Positions 54,332 through 60,510 of a DNA stretch of 60,510 bases are shown one piece after another. The position numbers and the translations under genes are program-made. Each line of letters begins with the position of its first letter. The stretch's first letter is position 1. The DNA is taken from the IMG/VR virus record IMGVR_UViG_3300034012_000174, positions 1-60,510 of that record. One strand, 5' to 3'. The notes below the pieces were generated by a model that ran no database searches, was not told the origin of the DNA, and saw nothing but the letters and a program-made list of their open reading frames with translations. Origin of the DNA: a virus.

Positions 54332-54994
54332 ATGCCTGTAGTTAACATAGAACCCACTGACCAACATCCTGTGCCTTTTGACACGGCGGATGAAGTCGTC
54401 TCTACTTTTGCTGAAGAAGTAGCGGTTGCAGGCAATACGGCAGAACTTCAAGTCGCCTTGGGCGCATCCCTCGAAGTAGATGAAGCCACAGCGGACAAAG
54501 AGAAAAATCTGATCGAGCAAGCGATCAAGAACCGCAAGGCTAAAAACCTAACAAACCCCAATACAGCGTTCGCGGCAGCAGCATTCCTGCGAACCTACGG
54601 TCAGCAGATTGCCTTGGATGTAGCCCAAGCGCGGTCAGCCATCACGCATAAACTCATGGAGATTGCCAACTGTGGCGACCCCAGATACGAGTTGAAAGCC
54701 CTAGAACTACTAGGTAAGCACAGTGATATTGGCCTGTTCACTGAACGTAGTGAGATCACGATCAACTACAAGAACCCCGAAGACTTGGAGAGTGCCATTA
54801 AGGAGCGCGTTAAGCGCCTGCTTAATGCAGAGGTCATTGACATTACTCCTATTGGAGCAGACCTAGATGAACAACTGGGGATAGCCGGACAGGAAGAGGA
54901 CGATGAGTTGCCTCCACTGGCTAGTGAGTTGAACGACGAGGGTGAAACCGAGGACGAGGCGACAAATGACGACAGCCCAACAAGCCCTCAGTAA
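54332..54994 (+). CDS. terS: Terminase small subunit
   Basis: 220 residues from ATG 54332; the longer frame from 54227 would start before the promoter. SAITHKLMEIANCGDPRYEL, KALELLGKHSDIGLFTERSE and ITINYK are motifs of the phage small terminase family recalled from related genes. The C-terminal end is acidic, which may contact the large subunit. It overlaps the next gene by 29 bases. Confidence 0.8.
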   Translation: MPVVNIEPTDQHPVPFDTADEVVSTFAEEVAVAGNTAELQVALGASLEVDEATADKEKNLIEQAIKNRKAKNLTNPNTAFAAAAFLRTYGQQIALDVAQARSAITHKLMEIANCGDPRYELKALELLGKHSDIGLFTERSEITINYKNPEDLESAIKERVKRLLNAEVIDITPIGADLDEQLGIAGQEEDDELPPLASELNDEGETEDEATNDDSPTSPQ

Positions 54995-56504
54995 CGTCTC
55001 CCTCAAGGACATTCCTAACATCCTGCCGCTACTGTCGTTGCCGGAGCAGGAGAAACTACTCGCTGAACTCGAAAAACTCCAAGAACTCAAGATGCGCAAA
55101 CTGGCGCAGACTAAGTTTCTGGCCTTCGTTAAAGAGGTCTGGCCTACATTTATCAGTGGTAAACACCACGCCAAGATGGCAGCGGCCTTCGAGCGAGTAG
55201 CCGAGGGCAAGTGCAAGAGGCTCATTATCAACATGCCTCCCCGGCATACTAAGTCCGAGTTTGCCTCATACCTGCTTCCGGCATGGTTCCTCGGCAAATT
55301 TCCACACAAGAAGGTCATCCAGACCTCCCACACGGCAGAACTGGCTGTGGGCTTCGGACGTAAAGTTAGAAACTTGGTGGACCAAGAGGTGTATGCAAAG
55401 ATTTTTCCGGGGGTTGGGCTGCAAGCCGACTCAAAAGCGGCTGGACGCTGGGCGACAAACAAGCAAGGTGACTACTTCGCTATCGGTGTGGGCGGTGCGG
55501 TGACCGGTAAAGGTGCTGACCTGCTCATCATCGACGACCCACACAGTGAACAAGAGGCCGCGCTGGCGGAAACTAACCCCGAGATATACGACAAGACCTA
55601 CGAGTGGTACACATCAGGCCCTCGGCAGCGTCTGCAACCGGGTGGAGCCATCGTGATCGTGATGACGCGGTGGTCAAAGAAGGATTTGACGGGCCAAGTT
55701 ATCAAGGCAGAGGCCCAACGGGGCGGCGAAGAGTGGGAAGTCATCGACTTTCCGGCTATTTTGCCCTCTGGAAACCCCCTGTGGCCTGAGTTTTGGTCAC
55801 TTATTGAGTTGCAAGCCCTCCAAAAAGAACTCCCAAACAGCAAGTGGATGGCGCAGTACATGCAGCAGCCCACTTCGGAGACCTCCGCCATCGTCAAACG
55901 TGACTGGTGGCAAGAATGGGATCGGGATGACCCACCGTTCTGTGACTTTACCCTGATGTCATGGGATACGGCCTTCGAGAAGTCCAACCGTGCTGACTAT
56001 TCAGCCTGTACGACGTGGGGTGTGTTCTACCAAGAGAACCCCGATACGGGCAAAACAGATACAAACATCATCCTCCTAAATGCCTTCCGAGACCGGATGG
56101 AGTTTCCAGAACTCAAACGAGTGGCTATCGAGCACTACAAAGAGTGGCAACCCGACTCCGTGATAATCGAGAAAAGAGCATCGGGGGCACCCTTGATATA
56201 CGAGTTGCGAGCGATGGGCATACCAGTCCAAGAGTTCACTCCAGTCAAAGGTAACGATAAGATTTCGAGATTGAATGCGGTGTCTGACTTATTCGCCTCT
56301 GGGCGGGTATGGGCACCCAACACCCATTGGGCAGAAGAGGTCATTGATGAGGTTGCCAGTTTCCCCTCCGGCGAGCATGATGACTATGTTGACTCGGTAT
56401 CTCTTGCGTTAATGAGATTCCGTAAAGGCGGCTATATCCGTACCTCACTCGATGAGGAAGATGAGCCGATAATGTTCAGACGCAAGTTTGAGGGGTATTA
56501 CTAA
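54966..56504 (+). CDS. terL: Terminase large subunit (packaging ATPase-nuclease)
   Basis: 512 residues. Walker A-like MPPRHTKS (90-97), Walker B LLIIDDPHS (D190, D191), then the RNase H-fold nuclease motifs MSWDTAF, IIEKRASG and HDDYVD near the C terminus. This is the DNA-packaging motor that cuts the concatemer. The ATG at 54966 was chosen over an upstream one because the domain begins after it. Confidence 0.9.
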   Translation: MTTAQQALSNVSLKDIPNILPLLSLPEQEKLLAELEKLQELKMRKLAQTKFLAFVKEVWPTFISGKHHAKMAAAFERVAEGKCKRLIINMPPRHTKSEFASYLLPAWFLGKFPHKKVIQTSHTAELAVGFGRKVRNLVDQEVYAKIFPGVGLQADSKAAGRWATNKQGDYFAIGVGGAVTGKGADLLIIDDPHSEQEAALAETNPEIYDKTYEWYTSGPRQRLQPGGAIVIVMTRWSKKDLTGQVIKAEAQRGGEEWEVIDFPAILPSGNPLWPEFWSLIELQALQKELPNSKWMAQYMQQPTSETSAIVKRDWWQEWDRDDPPFCDFTLMSWDTAFEKSNRADYSACTTWGVFYQENPDTGKTDTNIILLNAFRDRMEFPELKRVAIEHYKEWQPDSVIIEKRASGAPLIYELRAMGIPVQEFTPVKGNDKISRLNAVSDLFASGRVWAPNTHWAEEVIDEVASFPSGEHDDYVDSVSLALMRFRKGGYIRTSLDEEDEPIMFRRKFEGYY

Positions 56505-56515
56505 AAGGACACATC

Positions 56516-58963
56516 ATGGCAATAGATAAAGCACTAGCACAAGCCCCGATGGGGTTAACCGATCTGTTAGAAGGCCAAGAGCCTGATATTGAGATTGAGA
56601 TTGAAGACCCAGAGGAAGTAAAAATTCGTGCTGGTGGTCTTGAAATTGAGATCGAACCGGCTGAAAAAGAGGACGATGACTTCGGTGCCAACCTTGCGGA
56701 AGAAATGGACGACAAGGTCTTGGCGGAACTCGCGGGTAATCTGCTAGGCGACTTTGATGAGGACATATCGTCACGTAAAGACTGGATGCAGACTTATACC
56801 GACGGTCTTGAGTTGCTAGGTATGAAGATCGAAGATCGTACCGAGCCTTGGCCCGGAGCATGCGGTGTGTATCACCCGCTACTGTCTGAAGCACTGGTAA
56901 AGTTCCAAGCCGAGACCATGATGGAGACATTCCCAGCCAGTGGGCCGGTGCGCACGCAGATTATTGGTAAAGAGACTGCCGAGAAGCGCGAAGCCGCTAT
57001 TCGTGTCAAAGATGACATGAACTACGAGTTGACCGAGGTAATGGTCGAGTATCGCCCTGAGCATGAGCGCATGCTGTGGGGTTTGGGTCTGGCTGGTAAT
57101 GCCTTCAAGAAGGTGTACTTCGATCCGTCATTGAATCGCCAGACGGCAGTGTTCGTTCCCGCAGAAGATATTGTGGTGCCCTACGGCGCGTCAAACATCG
57201 AGACTGCCGAGCGTGTAACTCACGTTATGCGCAAGACCCCTAACGAGTTGCGCAAACTTCAAGTAGCGGGCTTCTACCTTGACGTTGAGTTGGGTGAGCC
57301 ACAAGATACCTTCGACGAGGTTGAGAAGAAGATTGCCGAGAAGATGGGCTTCCGTGCTTCTCAGGATGACCGCTACAAACTGTTGGAGATGCACGTTGAC
57401 ATCGACCTCGAAGGTTACGAGGACAAAGATGAGGATGGTGAATCAACAGGCATCGCTCTACCTTATGTGGTGACTATCGAAAAGTCTACGCAGACTATTC
57501 TTGCAATCCGCCGCAACTGGAACCCCGACGATGAGACTAAACAGAAGCGGAACCACTTCATCCACTACCCATATATTCCGGGTTTTGGCTTCTATGCCTT
57601 TGGCCTTATTCATCTTATCGGCGCTTTTGCTAAGTCTGGTACTAGCATTATTCGTCAGTTGGTGGATGCTGGTACTCTCTCCAACCTACCGGGTGGCTTC
57701 AAGACGAAGGGTCTACGGGTCAAGGGGGATGACACGCCGATTGCCCCCGCAGAGTTCCGCGACGTTGACGTAACCAGCGGTACGATCAAGGACAACATCA
57801 TGACGCTCCCCTACAAGGAGCCGTCCCAAGTCCTGTACTCGTTGCTCGGTACCATCGTTGAAGAAGGACGCCGCTTTGCAGCAGCCGCTGATCTCAAGGT
57901 CAGTGACATGTCTGCTCAGGCTCCAGTAGGTACAACGCTGGCGATTCTTGAGCGCACGCTAAAAGTGATGTCTGCTGTTCAGGCTCGCATTCACTATGCG
58001 ATGAAGCAAGAGTTCCGCTTGCTCAAGAACATCATCCGTGACTACACCCCCGAGGACTACGACTACGAGCCGTACGATGCGACGCCGCATGCCAAGCGTA
58101 GCGACTACGACATGGTGGAGGTCATTCCGGTATCGGACCCCAACGCCGCGACTATGTCGCAGAAGGTGGTTCAGTACCAAGCCGTGATGCAACTGGCGCA
58201 GACTGCGCCTCAACTGTATGACTTGCCCTACCTGCATCGTCAGATGCTGGAGGTGCTGGGCATTAAGAACGCTGCGAAACTGGTGCCGATGGAGGATGAC
58301 TTCAAGCCGCGTGATCCTGTCTCTGAAAACATGGACATGATTAACGGCAAGCCTGTCAAAGCCTTCATCTACCAAGACCATGAGGCACACATCACCGTGC
58401 ACATGGCTGCGGCGCAAGACCCCAAGATTGCGCAGTTGATCGGTCAAAGCCCGAACGCTCGCACTATCCAAGCAGCATTGGCTGCACACATCCAAGAACA
58501 CCTTGCCTTCGAGTATCGCAAACAGATCGAAGAGGCTGCTGGTGTGCCTTACCCCGCTCCGGACTCCGAGATGTCGGAAGACACCGAAGTGCAAATCTCT
58601 CGTCTGGCTGCTGCCGCTGCCCAGCAAGTTCTCCAAAAGAACAAAGCCTCGGTTGCGCAGGAACAGGCGATGCAAGCCGCACAAGACCCTATTGTGCAAA
58701 TGCAGCAAGCCGAACTTCAGATCAAGCAACAAGAAGCCGAGATCAAGAAGCAAAAACTTGTCATCGACGCCGCCGCCAAAAAGGATCAACTGGCTGTCGA
58801 ACGAGAGCGTATTGCTGCACAGAAAGAAATCGCAGGTGCCCAGATTGGCGCAAAGGTTGGTATCGACAAAGCCAAACAACAAGCCGAGGGTATGCGCATA
58901 GGTATGGAACTCGCCCGCGAGGCGAAACAAGATTTGCAACCACCGAAGAAGGAGAATGAATGA
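56516..58963 (+). CDS. Portal protein, large P22-like type
   Basis: 815 residues, right after the large terminase. Conserved portal phrases: SRKDWMQTYTDGLELLGMKI, WPGACGVYHPLLSEALVKFQ, ETMMETFPASGPV, and LRNIIRDYTPEDYDY-like region near 510. The C-terminal 120 residues are a long Gln/Ala-rich coiled coil (MQQAELQIKQQEAEIKKQKL), like the barrel of P22-type portals. It forms the dodecameric ring at the packaging vertex. Confidence 0.85.
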   Translation: MAIDKALAQAPMGLTDLLEGQEPDIEIEIEDPEEVKIRAGGLEIEIEPAEKEDDDFGANLAEEMDDKVLAELAGNLLGDFDEDISSRKDWMQTYTDGLELLGMKIEDRTEPWPGACGVYHPLLSEALVKFQAETMMETFPASGPVRTQIIGKETAEKREAAIRVKDDMNYELTEVMVEYRPEHERMLWGLGLAGNAFKKVYFDPSLNRQTAVFVPAEDIVVPYGASNIETAERVTHVMRKTPNELRKLQVAGFYLDVELGEPQDTFDEVEKKIAEKMGFRASQDDRYKLLEMHVDIDLEGYEDKDEDGESTGIALPYVVTIEKSTQTILAIRRNWNPDDETKQKRNHFIHYPYIPGFGFYAFGLIHLIGAFAKSGTSIIRQLVDAGTLSNLPGGFKTKGLRVKGDDTPIAPAEFRDVDVTSGTIKDNIMTLPYKEPSQVLYSLLGTIVEEGRRFAAAADLKVSDMSAQAPVGTTLAILERTLKVMSAVQARIHYAMKQEFRLLKNIIRDYTPEDYDYEPYDATPHAKRSDYDMVEVIPVSDPNAATMSQKVVQYQAVMQLAQTAPQLYDLPYLHRQMLEVLGIKNAAKLVPMEDDFKPRDPVSENMDMINGKPVKAFIYQDHEAHITVHMAAAQDPKIAQLIGQSPNARTIQAALAAHIQEHLAFEYRKQIEEAAGVPYPAPDSEMSEDTEVQISRLAAAAAQQVLQKNKASVAQEQAMQAAQDPIVQMQQAELQIKQQEAEIKKQKLVIDAAAKKDQLAVERERIAAQKEIAGAQIGAKVGIDKAKQQAEGMRIGMELAREAKQDLQPPKKENE

Positions 58964-59154
58964 GTGATGACCTTCTAACGTATCTCTCAAAAAAGATACG
59001 TGATGAGCAAAAACTCATCGAAGAAGATTTGGTAATAGGTAAAGCCAAGGACTACGGCGCGTATCAACATGCGTGCGGTGTGTACCGTGGCCTGCTAATT
59101 GCCAACAATATGCTGCTTGAAACCAAAGAAAGGATGGAGAACTCAGATGACTGA
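58960..59154 (+). CDS. Small protein between portal and GroES genes
   Basis: 64 residues; the ATG overlaps the portal stop (ATGA). IRDEQKLIEEDLVIGKAKDY and ACGVYRGLLIANNMLLE form helices. I recall such small genes after portal genes in related phages. Function unknown. Confidence 0.75.
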   Translation: MSDDLLTYLSKKIRDEQKLIEEDLVIGKAKDYGAYQHACGVYRGLLIANNMLLETKERMENSDD

Positions 59155-59557
59155 AATTTTAATTGGGCAGGACGCAACTGACCCAAACAACACAACCGTG
59201 CTGCCCCAAACGGCAGAAGAGAAGGCCAAGCAACTGCCGCAACCTTCCGGCTATCGCATTCTCTGCGCAATTCCAGAGATTGAGAACACGTATGAAAGCG
59301 GGATTGTCAAAGCCGACATCACGCTACAGCACGAAGAACTTCTGACTACGGTGTTATTCGTAGTGAAGTTGGGTCCAGATTGCTTTAAGGACGAAAAGCG
59401 TTTTCCAAGTGGCCCTTGGTGCAAGGAGGGGGACTTTATTTTGGTCCGTCCCCATGCAGGCACAAGGCTAAAAATTCACGGACAAGAGTTCCGCATCATC
59501 AACGACGACAGTGTTGAGGGGGTTGTTCAAGACCCTCGCGGCATTTCGCGCAAATAA
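59147..59557 (+). CDS. GroES-like co-chaperonin
   Basis: 136 residues from ATG 59147, overlapping the upstream stop. GYRILCAIPEIENTYESGIV, VKLGPDCFKDEKRFPSGPWC, FILVRPHAGTRLKIHGQEFR and IINDDSVEGVV follow the GroES layout (Gly-x-R-[IVL]-L start, roof loop, then the conserved GTRLKIHGQE..IINDDSV end). A segment (residues about 56-72) could be the mobile loop that binds GroEL. Phage co-chaperonins such as T4 gp31 help fold the capsid protein. No GroEL gene is present, so it would use the host's. Confidence 0.8.
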   Translation: MTEILIGQDATDPNNTTVLPQTAEEKAKQLPQPSGYRILCAIPEIENTYESGIVKADITLQHEELLTTVLFVVKLGPDCFKDEKRFPSGPWCKEGDFILVRPHAGTRLKIHGQEFRIINDDSVEGVVQDPRGISRK

Positions 59558-59567
59558 GGAGTGACAC

Positions 59568-60510
59568 ATGCCTCTACCTAAACCCCCAGAAGCAAAGGAC
59601 GATTTCGAGTTTGAAATCGAAGGTCAAGAACAGGCCAAACCACCTGTCGAAACTAAGGGTAAACCCGCACAACAGGAACCCGAAGTCGAGATTGTTGACG
59701 ATACGCCTGAAGAGGATCGTGACCCAGTAACGGGTCGCGTCCGTGAGCCACTCCCGAAAGAAATCGTTGATGAACTAGAGCAAGACGAACTTGAGGACTA
59801 CTCGGAAAAGGTAAAGATTCGTCTCAAGCAGATGAAGAAAGTCTGGCATGACGAGCGTCGTGCTAAAGAGGCGGCTCTACGCGAGCAGCAAGAAGCAATA
59901 ACTCTTGCCCAGCGTATTGTCGAAGAGAATAAACGCCTCAAGACTCAACTCACTGCTGGCGAACAGTCCTATATTGACACGGTTAAAAACGCTGTCGAAC
60001 TTGAGTTGGAAATGGCGAAGCGAGCCTATAAAGAGGCTTACGACTCCGGGGATGCTGACCAGATCATGGCAGCGCAGGAAAAATTTAATACTGCGTCTTT
60101 CAAGATGCAGCAAGTAAATAATTACCGACCCCCTTTACAAACTCAAGAAATTGAGGTAAATACTGTACCTGAGAAGGTGCAAGTTCCGACTCCAGATTCC
60201 AAGACCCTTGCGTGGCAAGAGCGCAATCCTTGGTGGGGGACGGACCCAGAGATGACTGCTTTGGCCCTTGGCTTCCATCAAAAACTGGAACGCGAAGAAG
60301 GTAAACAGTATGTCGGCACCGATGATTACTGGCGTCGTATTGACAGTACAATGCGGCGTCGATTCCCTGAGTACTTCGGTACTTCAGAGAGTGAAGCACA
60401 AACGACTAACGGGGGCGGCAAGCCCGTTACGCGCACAGAAAGTAAGCCTGCCACAGTGGTTGCTCCGGCATCCCGAAGCACGTCTTCCAAGCGGATTGTG
60501 CTGAAACAAT
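59568..60510 (+). CDS. Scaffold-like protein, N-terminal part
   Basis: Starts at ATG 59568 (AAGGAGTGACAC upstream) and is open to the window end; with 1-207 it gives one protein of 340 residues. It is acidic at the N terminus (KPPEAKDDFEFEIEGQEQ) with long charged coiled coils (EEAITLAQRIVEENKRLK-like region near 105-130) and a basic C terminus, the layout of phage scaffolding proteins. It sits between the GroES gene and the head genes. Confidence 0.8.
   Translation, partial: MPLPKPPEAKDDFEFEIEGQEQAKPPVETKGKPAQQEPEVEIVDDTPEEDRDPVTGRVREPLPKEIVDELEQDELEDYSEKVKIRLKQMKKVWHDERRAKEAALREQQEAITLAQRIVEENKRLKTQLTAGEQSYIDTVKNAVELELEMAKRAYKEAYDSGDADQIMAAQEKFNTASFKMQQVNNYRPPLQTQEIEVNTVPEKVQVPTPDSKTLAWQERNPWWGTDPEMTALALGFHQKLEREEGKQYVGTDDYWRRIDSTMRRRFPEYFGTSESEAQTTNGGGKPVTRTESKPATVVAPASRSTSSKRIVLKQ
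60384..60510. repeat. Terminal direct repeat, right copy
   Basis: Identical to bases 1-127. Removing one copy leaves a 60,383-bp unique genome. Confidence 0.95.

Noticed and set aside
1-60510. Lysogeny genes such as integrase or excisionase
   Set aside because: None recognised on either strand, although the dispersed operators look repressor-like; a temperate life style is therefore not claimed.

Overview
This window looks like one complete circular (or terminally redundant) genome of an uncultured tailed bacteriophage (Caudoviricetes), most like a podovirus. Its first and last 127 bases are identical, so the unique length is 60,383 bp. One gene, the scaffold-like protein, is cut at the ends and reads through in frame when they are joined. 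Podovirus-like traits are a large P22-type portal, adaptor- and nozzle-like proteins, no tail-tube or tape-measure gene, and a block of large internal (ejection) proteins ending in a 2,155-residue protein. I see no integrase, RNA polymerase, tRNA, rRNA, CRISPR array or insertion sequence. No gene identifies the host; an environmental, probably freshwater, bacterium is only a guess.

Rightward half (about 54.27 kb through the join to 32.54 kb). A promoter at 54.27-54.30 kb leads into terminase small and large subunits, portal, a small protein, a GroES-like co-chaperonin, scaffold, head proteins and major capsid protein, with a terminator after the capsid gene. Next come small basic Gly/Lys-rich proteins, several ending in a shared 'SASKRADG..GKTRG' motif, then head-tail adaptor candidates, a methyltransferase-MptE-like fusion, tail fibre and glycine-rich adhesin genes, a lysis cassette (holin candidates and M15 endolysin), a tail-nozzle candidate, an aspartyl/asparaginyl hydroxylase-like enzyme with an overlapping GNAT-like gene, and the internal virion proteins.

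Leftward half (54 to 32.6 kb, minus strand). From 44.9 to 32.6 kb lies the replication arm: VRR-NUC nuclease, family A DNA polymerase, DUF3310 protein, small regulators, PD-(D/E)XK nuclease, HNH-like protein, SNF2-type helicase, a probable ssDNA-binding protein, an HTH protein and an AEP primase-helicase. From 53.7 to 44.9 kb lies an accessory/early region of mostly unknown small genes around a MoxR-like AAA+ ATPase and a VWA/metallopeptidase-like protein.

The most striking signal is a near-perfect palindrome, CCTAACA(A/T)TGTTAGG, present in 17 copies and seen only between 44.96 and 53.84 kb, both between and inside genes. It supplies one start codon and one stop codon. It resembles a dispersed operator or 'stoperator' system and is the best candidate here for something undescribed. 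A non-coding region at 52.4-54.3 kb holds more copies, AT-rich repeats, a three-copy leader motif, several terminators and the divergent promoters; it is the likely control region and possibly the replication origin or packaging site.
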